The notes: generated by a model from the sequence alone, not told the origin. DNA of 64,000 bases from Streptosporangium sp. NBC_01756 (GCF_035917975.1 NZ_CP109130.1:1674001-1738000); one strand, 5' to 3'; shown: positions 8,819-21,800, counted from the stretch's first letter. A program made the numbers and translations.

Positions 8819-10687
8819 TCACCCGGGCCGCGGGCGACCCTGATGACGACCGGGATACTCGCCGACCACGACGTGTTCGGGGGTGACCCGGAGTACGGCG
8901 GCCTCGGTGTCGCCGACGGCGATGCCCCGCACCTCGGCCCAGAACCGGCGGTCCAGGGGATCCGCGACGAACACCGCCACCCTGGGGTCACGCTCGGCGG
9001 CCTCCCACGCGTCGTCGCCGGCGATGAGGCGGAGCTCGCCGTCCGGACCGACCGAGCTGACCGAGCCGACGGCCAGTGCTCGGGGCCCGGTGGAGTCGGC
9101 GTAGGCGAGCACCACCTCGCGGGCGTGGGTGAAGGCCCGGCGCACCTCTCCGCTGAGCCCCACCGGGGGCCTGACATCGCCCGGCAGGCGGCGGTCACCG
9201 CTCTCGGACATGATCAGGGATGCCCGCCACGGCCCCGGCACGCCCCGCCACCAGGCCCACGCCGACCTTGCGGCGAAGACCGCCACCAGCGCGGCCAGCA
9301 TCCCGATCCCGATCAGTCGGAACCAGCCGCCGACCGTTCCGGGAAGTCCCGGTCCGGGTACGGCGGCCGCCGCGCCGAGCGCCAGAGAGGCGGTCGTCAG
9401 GAGGGCCAGTGCCGCCTTGAGCCAGCGGTCGGCGGCGAGCACCTGGTGGAGGCAGGGGGCCAGACCGCCCCGGGCCCGGGCCCAGCCGAACGCGAGCGGG
9501 ACGGCGAGCGCGGCAAAGGCCCATCCCGGCTCGTCCAGGACGACGGTCATCCCCACGACCAGGGCAAGCGCCGACCACGCACGGCCCGCCATCAGCCAGA
9601 GGGTCACGTCGATGTCCCGCCGGGCCGTACGGTCCTCGTGCACCGCGGTGAACTCGGCCATCGCCCTGACCGGCCGTCCCCGCCACGCCTCGACCAGCAC
9701 GCGCAGGACGATCACGAGCGCGCCGTTGAAGACGACCAGCGCGGCGAGAGCCGCCCACACACCGTCCACCGGCTCCGGCGCGGGACCGAAGAAGAGTGGA
9801 AAAGCCGCCCGGGGAAGGGTGGTGATCGCAGCGACGTAGGCGGCGACGGCGAGCAGGGTGATCGAGACCGACACGCCGAGCCACGGATCACGGGAGAGCA
9901 TGCCGGGGACATAGGGCCAGAGTCTGACCCGGTGGGCCTGCCGGAGGGTGATCACCAGGACGGCGGCCAGCATCGCCCCGCCGCCGATCCTCGCCTCGTT
10001 GGCGACACCGGTCCCGAGGGCCACCGCGACGACCGCGGTGAGCGACACGGCGAGCAGGACACGGACCTGACGGGACCATACCTCCAGGGCTCGCCTGGCC
10101 CTGCCGGTCTCACGAGGATCGACCGGCCAGGCGGGGTCGTGATGCCCTCGGGGACGTTTCCAGCGCAGGAAGGCCAGGCCGAGGTTGACTCTGGCACCCG
10201 GATGGTCGTCCAGGTGGCGTAGCGCGTTGCGGTAGGCGGCCTCCGCACGGCGGTGCTCGCCGCGCAGCAGTGCGAGATCCCCGATGAGCACGTGCGGATC
10301 GGGCTCCTCGGGCGCGTAACGGACAGCCCTGGTCGCCTGAGCCCACGACTCCCGCCAACGTCCCGGTATCCGGCGGAGGGCCGCACCGAGGCGCAGCCGC
10401 GCGGTCCAGGAACCCGGCGCCAGCCGTACGGCCTCCTCTGCGGCGGCCACGGCCTCCGCGTCACGGCCGAGCCGTTCGAAGGCGAGGCTGGCGAGGCGGT
10501 ATCCCCAGTCGGTTCCGGATCCGGCCTGTGGATCACGCTCCACCGCCTGACGGGCGGCTTCCAATGCGCTCTCCGGTCGGCCTCGGTCCAGCCATGCGGC
10601 GGCGACAGCACACCATTCACGGGGGTCGTCAGGATCCGGCGGGGCCGGGACCTGAGCGGAGTCCTGCCCGCTGGCACCGCTCACCAC
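8819..10687 (-). CDS. TPR - multi-TM - flavin-split-barrel-like fusion protein
   Basis: 622 aa from a GTG start preceded by AAGG. Residues about 15-180 are TPR-like helical repeats (for example ALEAARQAVERDPQAG, AVAAAEEAVRLAPGSW, RRAEAAYRNALRHLDDHPGARVNLGLAF). Residues ~210-490 contain about eight hydrophobic helices. The last ~110 residues (EVRRAFTHAREVVLAYADS to VVVGEYPG) read like a pyridoxamine-phosphate-oxidase-type split barrel, with strand patterns such as ALAVGSVSSVGPDGELRLI, WEAAERDPRVAVFVADP and FWAEVRGIAVG. That last assignment is by pattern only. Such a three-part fusion is not a standard family; function unknown. Confidence 0.7.
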   Translation of the reverse strand: MVSGASGQDSAQVPAPPDPDDPREWCAVAAAWLDRGRPESALEAARQAVERDPQAGSGTDWGYRLASLAFERLGRDAEAVAAAEEAVRLAPGSWTARLRLGAALRRIPGRWRESWAQATRAVRYAPEEPDPHVLIGDLALLRGEHRRAEAAYRNALRHLDDHPGARVNLGLAFLRWKRPRGHHDPAWPVDPRETGRARRALEVWSRQVRVLLAVSLTAVVAVALGTGVANEARIGGGAMLAAVLVITLRQAHRVRLWPYVPGMLSRDPWLGVSVSITLLAVAAYVAAITTLPRAAFPLFFGPAPEPVDGVWAALAALVVFNGALVIVLRVLVEAWRGRPVRAMAEFTAVHEDRTARRDIDVTLWLMAGRAWSALALVVGMTVVLDEPGWAFAALAVPLAFGWARARGGLAPCLHQVLAADRWLKAALALLTTASLALGAAAAVPGPGLPGTVGGWFRLIGIGMLAALVAVFAARSAWAWWRGVPGPWRASLIMSESGDRRLPGDVRPPVGLSGEVRRAFTHAREVVLAYADSTGPRALAVGSVSSVGPDGELRLIAGDDAWEAAERDPRVAVFVADPLDRRFWAEVRGIAVGDTEAAVLRVTPEHVVVGEYPGRHQGRPRPG

Positions 10688-10777
10688 GATGGCTCATGGA
10701 CCTTGCGCTGACTCACCACGACCGCAATGGTCCGTGCGAGATCGTCGTTTGCCTAGATGGCGGATATATGCCTGTAT

Positions 10778-10789
10778 CTCTCTAGAGAG
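10778..10789. promoter_or_regulatory. 12-bp perfect palindrome in divergent promoter region
   Basis: CTCTCTAGAGAG lies between the divergent TPR-fusion gene and the MFS exporter. It contains CTAG, which tends to be scarce in such genomes. It is a candidate operator, but no regulator gene is adjacent. Confidence 0.3.
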
Positions 10790-10917
10790 GTCGCCTCTGG
10801 CGCACGATGGAGGCGCGCGTCCGCACCAGCGGATCACCCAATGCCGTCTCGTGCAGTGCCCCACTTCGCCTAGGCTGCGACACATGTCCGTCAAGGCTGG
10901 TAACTTCTGAGCCGCCC

Positions 10918-12525
10918 ATGACCACTACGGGGATCGTGAGCGGCCCGACTCGCGGCGGAATCGATCCGCAAGCGGGTGGGGCCGGCCGCTGGTCGGTTCT
11001 GACACTCCTCTGCTTCAGTCTGCTGCTGATCGCGGTGGACGCCACGGTGCTGCACATCGCGGTCCCGGCGCTGACCGCCGCACTGGAGCCGAGTTCGGTC
11101 GAACTGCTGTGGATCATCGACGCCTACTCCTTGGTGGTGGCGCCGCTGCTGTTGACCTTCGGCACACTCGGCGACCGCCACGGACGGAAACGGCTGGTGC
11201 TCGCCGGATACCTGGTGTTCGGTGCCGCCTCCGCGGCGGCCGCGTTCGCGCCGACTCCAACCACCCTGATCGCCGCCCGGGCGCTCCTCGGCATCGGCGG
11301 TGCGATGATCATGCCTGCCACGCTGTCCATCATCCGGCAGGTGTTCACCGACCGCCGGGAGCGCGCGATCGCGCTGGGTGTGTGGAGCGCGGTCGCGGCT
11401 GCCGGAGCCGCCGTCGGGCCGCTCATCGGCGGCCTGCTCGTGGAGCATCTCTGGTGGGGCGCCGTCTTTCTGATCAACGTGCCGATTCTGCTGGTGCTGC
11501 TGCCCACCGCCGTCAGGATTCTGCCCGAGTCGCGCCCGCGCACCTCACAACCCTGGGACGCGCCCAGCGCGCTGCTGTCCGTGCTCGGCGTTCTCGCCCT
11601 GGCCTTCGGCCTCAAGGAGGCGGGATCCGGACAGCTGGGCGGGGTGGCGGCGTTTCTGTGCGGGGCCGGGTTGCTGGTCTGGTTCGTGCGCAGACAGCGG
11701 CGGCTGCCCTTCCCGCTACTCGACCTCGGCCTGTTCAGGCAGCGGGCGTTCTCCGTCGGGGTGGCCGCCGTGCTGTTGACCGTCTTCGCGCTGGTCGGCC
11801 TGGAATTGATGCTCGCCCAGTATCTGCAGCTCGTGCTCGGTGACAGCCCGCTCGCCGCCGCGGTCCGCATGCTGCCGTTGATGATCGCCTCTGTCGCGGG
11901 CGGCCTCGCCGGGGCGCGGCTGCTGCGCCGGGTCGGACTACGCGCCACCATGAGCGGCGGCCTCGCACTGACCACCCTGTCACTGTTTCCCCCACTGGGC
12001 TGGGGCACCGAGCCACATCCCCTGGTGCTCGCGCTCTGCTTCATCGGCATCGGCTTCGGCATCCAGGTCACCCTGCTGGCGGCCTCCGACACGATCATGT
12101 CCTCCGCCCCGGAGTCGCGTGCGGGTTGCGCCGCCGCGATCGAGGAGACCGCCTACGAGCTCGGGGCCGGGCTCGGCGTGGCGGTCCTCGGCACTGTCAC
12201 CACCATCGTCTATGCGCCCTCGCTGGCCTCGGTGCCCGGCGTGTCCCCCGATCTGATGAGCCTGGCCCGCCAATCGCTCGCCGCCGCTGCGCACGCGGCG
12301 CAGGAACTCGGCGGCGCCGCCGGGACGGCCCTGCTCGGAGCCGCCCGTGTCGCGTTCGTCTCCGGGCTGCACTCCACCATCATCGTGAGCGTGCTCCTGC
12401 TGGGTGTGACGACCGTGGCGGTGGCGCTGCTGGTCCCCGGCGACCGGCCGACCCGGACGGCTTCGGCCGACCGGACTCTTGCGGGGCGCACGCCCGGTCG
12501 TTCGGAGCGGGTCGGCCCGGAGTGA
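10918..12525 (+). CDS. MFS drug exporter, DHA2 (EmrB/QacA) family
   Basis: 535 aa. I chose the ATG at 10918 because the homologous part begins here and the longer frame upstream has no membrane-protein character. About 14 membrane helices are expected. Motif A is visible as GDRHGRKRLVLAGY and motif C as ALGVWSAVAAAGAAVGPLIGGLLVEH; an early VDATVLHIAVPAL matches the D1 segment of DHA2 proteins. Family role is proton-driven export of hydrophobic or cationic compounds; the substrate is unknown. It is divergent from the TPR fusion gene. Confidence 0.88.
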   Translation: MTTTGIVSGPTRGGIDPQAGGAGRWSVLTLLCFSLLLIAVDATVLHIAVPALTAALEPSSVELLWIIDAYSLVVAPLLLTFGTLGDRHGRKRLVLAGYLVFGAASAAAAFAPTPTTLIAARALLGIGGAMIMPATLSIIRQVFTDRRERAIALGVWSAVAAAGAAVGPLIGGLLVEHLWWGAVFLINVPILLVLLPTAVRILPESRPRTSQPWDAPSALLSVLGVLALAFGLKEAGSGQLGGVAAFLCGAGLLVWFVRRQRRLPFPLLDLGLFRQRAFSVGVAAVLLTVFALVGLELMLAQYLQLVLGDSPLAAAVRMLPLMIASVAGGLAGARLLRRVGLRATMSGGLALTTLSLFPPLGWGTEPHPLVLALCFIGIGFGIQVTLLAASDTIMSSAPESRAGCAAAIEETAYELGAGLGVAVLGTVTTIVYAPSLASVPGVSPDLMSLARQSLAAAAHAAQELGGAAGTALLGAARVAFVSGLHSTIIVSVLLLGVTTVAVALLVPGDRPTRTASADRTLAGRTPGRSERVGPE

Positions 12526-12693
12526 TCCCGTAGCGGCTGGGCGGTGCGCTCGGCCACCGCAACCGCCTGCCAGGCGTGCCGCCGGCACGGGGAATCCCGG
12601 TCACTTGAGGGCGGGGTGGAAGTCAAGGGTTTGGACGGCCTCTGTTCGGTCAGCTATGGGCAACGACGGGGAATCTGACCAGAATGAGGAACC

Positions 12694-13455
12694 GTGCGAC
12701 AGACTCTTCACGATCTCGCCACCTTCGCCGCCAGGCTTGGCGTGGGTGGAATCTTCTTCGCCAACGGCTGGCACAAACTGGAAGCAGGACTGACCGCCAC
12801 CGGTGACCAGTTCGCGACCCTGGGCGCTCCGGTCCCCGGAGCCTGGGCGGCCACCACGATGTTGATGGAACTCATCGGCGGAGCCCTGCTTGTGGCGGGG
12901 CTCGCCGTACCAGCCTGCGGGCTGCTGTTGTTCGCCGAGGCCGTCGCCGTGTTCGTCGTGGCCAGCGGCGAGCAGGGGCTTCCGCTGACCGGCGGCGACG
13001 TCAATCTGATCGTGGCACTGGGTGCGGCCTCCATCCTTCTGGCAGTCGGCGGCGCGGGCCGCCTGTCGGTCGACCACATGGTGGTGATCAAACGGCGTGA
13101 GGCCGAGGCCGCCGAGGACTTCGCCGCCGATACCGAGGCCGACGACGTCATCGCCGCACTGCGCGAACCCGAATCCGGCGACCTCACCCGGGAGGGGCCG
13201 GCGCAGGCCGAGAAGCCGGTCCGACGGGAAGACCCGGCCCAGACCACCAGGACGGGCAAGACCCCTCGGGCTGAGAAACCGGCCAGGGACGGCCGCGTGG
13301 AGACCTCCGAGACCGGAAAGGACACCGCGGAGTTCCCAGCCGTCCCGGCCCGGCCCCGCCGGAGCACGACGAGCGAGCAGGGGGCCACCTCGCGGCCGGG
13401 CAAGGACGCCGACGCCCTGGTAGCCGGCCGGAAAACGGAATCAGCCGAAGATTGA
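12694..13455 (+). CDS. DoxX family membrane protein with charged C-terminal tail
   Basis: 253 aa from a GTG start with an upstream GAGGA. Residues 1-130 form a four-helix DoxX domain (LATFAARLGVGGIFFANGWHKLEAGL, with FFANGWHKL as the conserved opening). From about residue 140 on, the tail is hydrophilic and low in complexity, rich in Arg, Lys, Glu, Thr and Ala (for example REDPAQTTRTGKTPRAEKPA), and probably disordered in the cytoplasm. DoxX proteins are poorly defined; some link to thiol redox balance. Confidence 0.85.
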   Translation: MRQTLHDLATFAARLGVGGIFFANGWHKLEAGLTATGDQFATLGAPVPGAWAATTMLMELIGGALLVAGLAVPACGLLLFAEAVAVFVVASGEQGLPLTGGDVNLIVALGAASILLAVGGAGRLSVDHMVVIKRREAEAAEDFAADTEADDVIAALREPESGDLTREGPAQAEKPVRREDPAQTTRTGKTPRAEKPARDGRVETSETGKDTAEFPAVPARPRRSTTSEQGATSRPGKDADALVAGRKTESAED

Positions 13456-13907
13456 ACAGCACCGCCCGGCGGACATCCGTCATGCCGGAGAGGGCCGGAA
13501 TACCAGGAGGCCCGCCGACCCCAGGGGTTGGGCCGATCAATCGCTAGCAATAGAACAGATGCTGCTATTTTCTGGCACTAGCGACATTCTACGGTCAGAT
13601 TAAATTCTTGCATGTGTTCACCTGGTTTTAGGAAGCTTCACGTCGGCAACCCGCGCCCTGTACGGGTATCGCGCGTTGATGGATCTTGAACTTCTGTTCA
13701 CCATCACATTCTGGTCACTCACTTGCTTCTGGGTACGGAATTCCCTGGTGAGGACATTCGGCGGAGAGAACTGAACTCAACGGACATTCTTGGCACATAT
13801 GGGTGCTATCAGGCGTTGAGTGGTGATTCACCAATCCCATCATCAATTCATCTCACCGATCATTCATCAGTCAGATTTCGATCGAGACATGCAGAATTGA
13901 GACAAGA
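13456..13907. other. AT-rich intergenic leader of the collagen-like gene
   Basis: 452 bp of distinctly lower GC than the rest of the window, most clearly from about 13560 on. No gene is convincing; an 89-codon open frame at 13723-13992 overlaps the collagen gene start and has no coding character. It presumably holds the promoter and long 5' leader of the collagen-like gene. Confidence 0.5.
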
Positions 13908-16748
<2,841 letters not shown>

Positions 16749-16769
16749 TCTGAGTTTCCGATAGTCAAC

Positions 16770-16799
16770 GGGCCCGGCGCGATCATTCGTGCCGGGCCC
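16770..16799 (+). terminator. Hairpin terminator after the collagen-like gene
   Basis: Perfect 9-bp arms GGGCCCGGC (16770-16778) and GCCGGGCCC (16791-16799) around a 12-nt loop, 21 bp after the stop codon. No U-run follows, which is usual in high-GC actinomycetes. Confidence 0.75.
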
Positions 16800-16818
16800 A
16801 CCGCCTGTGCGTCACTGT

Positions 16819-16842
16819 TGAGGTTCCCCCCGTACGACAGCC
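16819..16842. repeat. IS3 element left inverted repeat
   Basis: 24-bp end at the orfB side, 20 of 24 bases matching the right end at 18063-18086. Confidence 0.9.
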
Positions 16843-16857
16843 ACCGATGGTGTGGGA

Positions 16858-17682
16858 TCACGAGGTTGCGTCTGAGGGCTTGTAGAGCTCCTCGAACGTG
16901 ATTGGGCTGTTCATGCCGATGCTGGAATGACGCCTATACGGGTTATACCAGCACTCGATCCATTCAAACATCGCGCTGGCCAACTCGGCTCTTGTTGACC
17001 ATTTGTTAACGTCGAGCAGTTCGAGCTGCATCGTCCCCCAGAACGATTCCATCATGGCATTGTCGTAGCAATCGCCGACGGTTCCCATCGAGCCGAGGAG
17101 TTCAGCATCGCGGAGCCGTTTCCCGTACGAGAACGATGTGTACTGTGTTCCGTGGTCAGAATGCAGGATCGTCTTCCTGCTGGGCGGGTTACGGCGGGCG
17201 ACGGCCATGACCATCGCGTCGACGACCAGAGCGCTGGTCTGGCGTATGTCGATAGAATGGCCGATGATGCGACGAGAATAGGCGTCCATGACAGCGGCGC
17301 AATACAGCTTCCCTTCGTCGGTGGGGTGCTCGGTGATGTCGCTGACCCACAGCCGGTCCGGCGCTTCCACCGTGAAGGCCCGGCGGACCAGATCCTCCTC
17401 GGTGGCGGCGTTGACGAGGTTGCGGCGGCCCTTGCGCCGGTAGATGCCCTGGATGCCGGCCTCGCGCATGAGCCGCTCGACGCGCTTGCGGTTGATCTCC
17501 AGATCCAGGCCGAGCGTCAGCTCCGCGTGGACCCGCGGCGAGCCGTAGCTGTAACGTGACGTCTCATGGATGGCACGGATCAGCTTCAATAGTTCGGTAT
17601 TTCTTTGGTCGCGTGGGGACTGCGGCCGGCCGACCCAGTCTTTGTAGCCCGATCTGGAAATGTTCAACACCCGGCAGGCCAC
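16858..17682 (-). CDS. IS3-family transposase OrfB (DDE integrase domain)
   Basis: 274 aa from the GTG shown, normally made as an OrfAB fusion by -1 frameshifting from orfA. An HTH_21-type segment (SYGSPRVHAELTLGLDLEINRKRVERLMRE) precedes the rve catalytic core. The catalytic triad is visible as Asp in LWVSDITEH, Asp in LHSDHGTQYTS and Glu in DNAMMESFWGTMQ. The C-terminal WYNPYRRHSSIGMNSP is a family hallmark. No disabling mutation is seen. Confidence 0.93.
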   Translation of the reverse strand: MACRVLNISRSGYKDWVGRPQSPRDQRNTELLKLIRAIHETSRYSYGSPRVHAELTLGLDLEINRKRVERLMREAGIQGIYRRKGRRNLVNAATEEDLVRRAFTVEAPDRLWVSDITEHPTDEGKLYCAAVMDAYSRRIIGHSIDIRQTSALVVDAMVMAVARRNPPSRKTILHSDHGTQYTSFSYGKRLRDAELLGSMGTVGDCYDNAMMESFWGTMQLELLDVNKWSTRAELASAMFEWIECWYNPYRRHSSIGMNSPITFEELYKPSDATS

Positions 17683-17729
17683 CGCGACAGGGAAGTCGTC
17701 ATCGGCGAGTTCGCGGACCAGCGCGTACC

Positions 17730-18050
17730 CTATTTTGGGAGCACGTTCTCCCGGGCGAAATACGCAGCCGCCCGCTTGAGGATCTCATTTTCCAGCTCAA
17801 GCTGCCGGGTTCGACGCCGTAGATCGGAGAGTTCCTTCTTCTCCGCGCTGGTCAGCTTCGCACCGCCGTTGTCATCGGTGTCGGCCTGGCGCATCCAACT
17901 CCGCAGACAGGAATCGCTGATACCCAGGTTTTCAGCAAGGACAGAGACCGGTTTATCGCCCTTACGGGCAAGCTCGACGGCACGCTGACGGAACTCGATC
18001 GGGTGAGGTGCAGGCACGAAGCACTTCCTTCCCAGCCGACACAGGGTCAA
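17730..18050 (-). CDS. IS3-family transposase OrfA (HTH)
   Basis: 106 aa. HTH_Tnp_1-type DNA-binding segment (FRQRAVELARKGDKPVSVLAENLGISDSCLRSWMRQ), then a leucine-zipper-like coiled coil (LRRRTRQLELENEILKRAAAYFA) used for multimer formation. It ends at LPK-stop exactly at the slippery site, from which orfB is reached by a -1 shift. Start near 18050, immediately inside the right terminal repeat. Confidence 0.9.
   Translation of the reverse strand: MTLCRLGRKCFVPAPHPIEFRQRAVELARKGDKPVSVLAENLGISDSCLRSWMRQADTDDNGGAKLTSAEKKELSDLRRRTRQLELENEILKRAAAYFARENVLPK
17733..17739 (-). other. -1 programmed frameshift heptamer C CCA AAA
   Basis: On the minus strand the last sense codons of orfA read CTC CCA AAA followed by TAG. 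C CCA AAA fits the X XXY YYZ slippery pattern. A -1 slip gives CCC AAA ATA and continues without a stop into the orfB frame, joining OrfA to OrfB. Confidence 0.8.
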
Positions 18051-18062
18051 CTCAGGTGAGGT

Positions 18063-18086
18063 GGCCGTGCTACGGGGGGAAGCTCA
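18063..18086. repeat. IS3 element right inverted repeat
   Basis: 24-bp end upstream of orfA. Its reverse complement begins TGAGCTTCCCCCCGTA, against TGAGGTTCCCCCCGTA at the left end. Confidence 0.9.
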
Positions 18087-18239
18087 TGTAAGGTCTGCTC
18101 TCGGAGTCCTGTCCCGGTCACACCCGACAGTGAACGGTGCACTTCCGGTAACGAGTGGCGAAGCGCCGTATGTTGCCGATGTGCTGCGGCGATGACGAAT
18201 TTCACCGCCGGAGACGCTCCTGTCCAGGCCGTCGACGAC

Positions 18240-18515
18240 CTAAGCGGTGGTCGTCTCCTGCGCACCCTGCTGGGTGGGAATCCCGGCCCGGTCGACGATC
18301 GCCTCCGCACCCTCTCGGCGGGCGCAGTGCGCGCAGCAGAACCAGCGCCGGCCGGCCTGGACGCCGTGCCCGACGATACGGACCCCGCAGTGCTCGCATA
18401 TCGGCGCCATGCGCTGGATGGCGCATTCGAAGCTGTCGAAGACATGCACGACCCCCTGGGCGTGCACCTCGAAGCTCATGTCATAGTCATTGCCACAGAC
18501 TTCACATTGCGCCAT
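18240..18515 (-). CDS. Small Cys-rich zinc-ribbon-like protein
   Basis: 91 aa starting MAQCEVCGNDYD, with AGGGGGAG a few bases upstream of the ATG at 18515. Cys/His pairs are CEVC, then FECA, CEHCG, FCCAHC, plus His residues, which fits one or two treble-clef/zinc-ribbon sites. Small proteins of this pattern (CEHCGxRIVGHGV, FFCCAHCAR) are widespread in actinobacteria but uncharacterised; metal binding is inferred. The frame is open further upstream but lacks coding character there. Confidence 0.75.
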   Translation of the reverse strand: MAQCEVCGNDYDMSFEVHAQGVVHVFDSFECAIQRMAPICEHCGVRIVGHGVQAGRRWFCCAHCARREGAEAIVDRAGIPTQQGAQETTTA

Positions 18516-18813
18516 GTCTCCCCCTAAAATCACGGCGACCTGCGGTGAGTCTTCCCAGGCCGGATGTGTCCTACCCGGGTCGCAAGGGGCCGGGGTTCCC
18601 AGGCCGTCGGCACACCGTCTCGTGTGACGCGCAAAGCTCTGCGGGGCGGTCTGCGCCACTGGACGGCCGAGAGCCTCCACGCCCTGAGAAGGCGAGCCCT
18701 GCCTCCTCGACGCTTTTATCGTGTTCATAGAGGTATGCCCCGATGTGCGCAGGAAACGCAGGCGGAGAACACGTGGCCTTCACAGATGCCGGACCCACCG
18801 TCCTCCAAAGGTT

Positions 18814-21800
18814 CTAGGCAGGACAGACATCGCGGTACGGAACATCGCCGAGGTAGGCACGCCACTCGTCCCGTGACAGGGTACGGCCGGCCCGCTCGCA
18901 CACCACGAGCACCACCGCCTCCGGATCGACCGGCTGCTCGGTCAGGATGCCCGCGGAGTCGACCGTGACCAGTCTGGACCCGTCGGCGCTGAACGCCAGG
19001 GACTGCAGATCCCCGGTTCCCGTGACGATCGGCTGGCCGAGACGGCGAGCGGTCGCGACGTCCCAGAGCGCCACCGACCGGCTGTCGATCCCGGCGGCGA
19101 TCACATCGCCGTGCGGTGAGTAGGCCAGTTCCGCCCCGGCGCCGGCACCACCACGGATCGGGGTGCCGACCGGCCTCCTGGAACCGGTCTCCCACACCGA
19201 TATCCGCCCGACCTGGTCGGCGGTGACGGAGCGGGCACCGTCCGCGCTGAAGGCCAATGCCTCCACCGGGGTGCCGACGGTCGGCGAACCGTACGCTTCT
19301 CCGAACGGTCTCCCGGTCGCCGTATCGAGGAGGCGCTGCTCTCCTCCGGCGACCCCGATGGCCCTGCCGTCCGGGGTGAACCTGAGCTCCTCGACGTAAT
19401 CCTGGGGGCGGGACCAGCGGTGACGGCCACCGGGCACGTCCCACAGGTGGATCTCCCCGCCGGGTGCCTTCGTCGAGTCGTAGTACAGGACGTAGGAGGC
19501 CACGGCGGTGCCGTCGGCGTTCATCGCCAGGGCGGGCACCTGTCCCTCACGCACGGTCTGCACGGTGGCGAGCCGCCTGAATGTGGCGGTATCCCAGATC
19601 GTCAGCCTGGAGCTCTCCCCGCCGGTGTTGACCGCCAGCCGTCCGCCGTCCCCGCTGAAGGCCATCGCGAAGTATCCGTCGGCGCCCTTGGGACCGATGG
19701 TCAGTGCCGCGAGGAGCCTGCGCCGCCGTACGTCCCAGAGGCGGACCTCGCTCGCCTGGCTGTCCCTGGAGGCGAGCAGACGTCCGTCCGGACTCAGCCG
19801 CGCCCAGCGGGTTCCAGCGCCTTTGAGCGGAACCGGCCGGGTCAGCGCGGTGATGTCGAGGGCGGTGACCGATCCTTCGGAGAGGTAGCGCAGCGTACGC
19901 CCGTCCGGGTCGAAGGCCGTGACCGGCATGAACGCGTCGATCTGCTGAGTGAGCAGGAGCCTGCCGTCCTGAACATGCCAGAGTTTTATGCTCGTGTCGT
20001 CCGTGGCGGACAGGAAACGGCCGTCGGGGCTGAAGCGCAGCTTCCCGCCGTTGCCCGCGGTGAACGGGCGTTCCAGGTCGGTCCCGGTGCGGACGTCATG
20101 CAACCGGACCGTCTTCCCGCGGCTGACCGCGACGGTCCTGCCGTCGGGACTGTAGGCGACACGCGGCCCGCAGGCCTTGCACCTGTCTCCCAGTGGGGTC
20201 CGGTCGAGGCCGTCCAGGACGAAGACCGCCGCGTCCCCGTCGAGGGTGCCCACCACGAGGCTCCGTCCGTCGGCGGCGGTGTCGAAGTCCAGGCCGGCGG
20301 CGGGCGGGAACCGCTTCTGGCCGGTCAGGGGGTTCCAGACGGTGAGGCCCTCCCCCTGGGTGACCAGCACCCGGTTCTCTGCCTGGCCGAAGAAGACCTG
20401 GGTGTCACCGCCGGCTTCACGCCCCTGAACGGCCAGGGTCGCGCCGGTCGGCCTGCCCCGGGCCACGTCCCAGATCGTGAGCTGCAGGCCGTTGACCACC
20501 GCGAGGGTCCTGCCGCTCGGGCTCAGCGCGATCCCTCGCAGGTCGTCCCCGATTCCCTTGAACCCGCCGACCCGCCGGCCCGTCCGCACATCCCAGATCC
20601 GCGCCTCGCCCCCGCCCGCGCTGACGAGTGTGCGACCGTCGCGGCTCAGCGCCCGGAGCGTCTGGATGGCGGTGGCCGGGTCGTGGAAGGTGGTCGTCTC
20701 GCGCTGGGCGAGCGAGCCTGCCAGGCTCGCCCGGGCCTCCACCACCGGGGCCAGCCGCCACGCCGCCACGCTGAGCAGCATGGCCTTGACCGGTTCGGCC
20801 ACCCGGAGCGAGTCGGCCGTCGCGGCGAGCTGGCGGGCCTCCGCCTGGTCGCGCTGGAGCGCGATGGTGACGCTGCGCGCGCCGGCCACTCTGTTCTGCT
20901 GTACGGCGAGCGCCCCGGCGGCCAGCGCGACCACCAGCAGCACGGCCAGCGTCATGGAGAGCAACCGTCCCCGGCGGGCGCGGAGCCTGGTGAGCGCGGC
21001 GCCCGCCTCCAGGAAGTCGCGCTCGACCGGGCTCAGGGTGATGGCGCGGCGGCCGGTGGCCGCCCAGTGCATGGCGTTCTCCAGGGTGTCGCCCTGGAAC
21101 AGGTCACCGTCCCTGCGCCCCTGGGACTGCCAGCGCCACGCGGCGGTGAGGATCCCCCGATGAACAGCCAGGCCGTCCCGGTTGGCCTGCCCCCACAGGC
21201 GCAGCCGGGGCCACGCCTGCGGCAGGGCGGGCCGCGACAGCCAGACCTCTCTGTCGTCGTGGGCGACCAGATAGGCGAAGACCTGGACCACCCGGCGGAT
21301 GGCGGCGGTCTCGTCCTCGTGCCGCCCGTCGAGGAGTTCGGCCCACTGTGCCCGCCGTACGGCCGGCTCGCCGTCGTCGGTCACGGTGACCAGCCGGAGG
21401 AAGACCTCGGGGGCGAGGTCCCGCTCGGCCGGACCGAGCGCGGCATAGGCGTCCTCGGCGAGGGTGCCGAGTGCCGGGTCGGCGGAGGCGGCCCGGATCC
21501 GGGCTCCGGCATCGCTGCCCGCCGCGAGCAGGCGGGGGGTGTCGAGCCGGTTGTCGCCGCTGACAAGGGCGAGCAGCAGTTCCTTCGCCGACGGCCTGGC
21601 CTGCGGTTCCTTGGCGAGCGAGGCCGCGATGAACGGGCGGAGCCGCTCGGGCAGCATGTCCAGCTGGGGCTCGACGGAGAGCACCCGGTGCATGACCCCG
21701 CCCAGGCTCTCGGCCCGGAACGGGTCGACTCCGGTTGCGGCGAAGACCATGATCCCGCCCCAGGCGAACACGTCGGCCGGTGTGTCCGCACGCCGGCCCA

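Larger units (their letters stand above)
16819..18086 (-). mobile_element. Complete IS3-family insertion sequence
   Basis: 1268-bp element. The terminal inverted repeats are 24 bp with 20 matches: left 16819-16842, right 18063-18086. Both ends begin TGAG and share TTCCCCCCGTA. It is flanked by a 3-bp direct repeat TGT (16816-16818 and 18087-18089), the target duplication size usual for IS3. It encodes orfA and orfB in overlapping frames with a -1 slippery heptamer. Both frames are intact, so it looks potentially active. It is inserted between the collagen gene terminator and the small Cys-rich gene. Confidence 0.93.
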
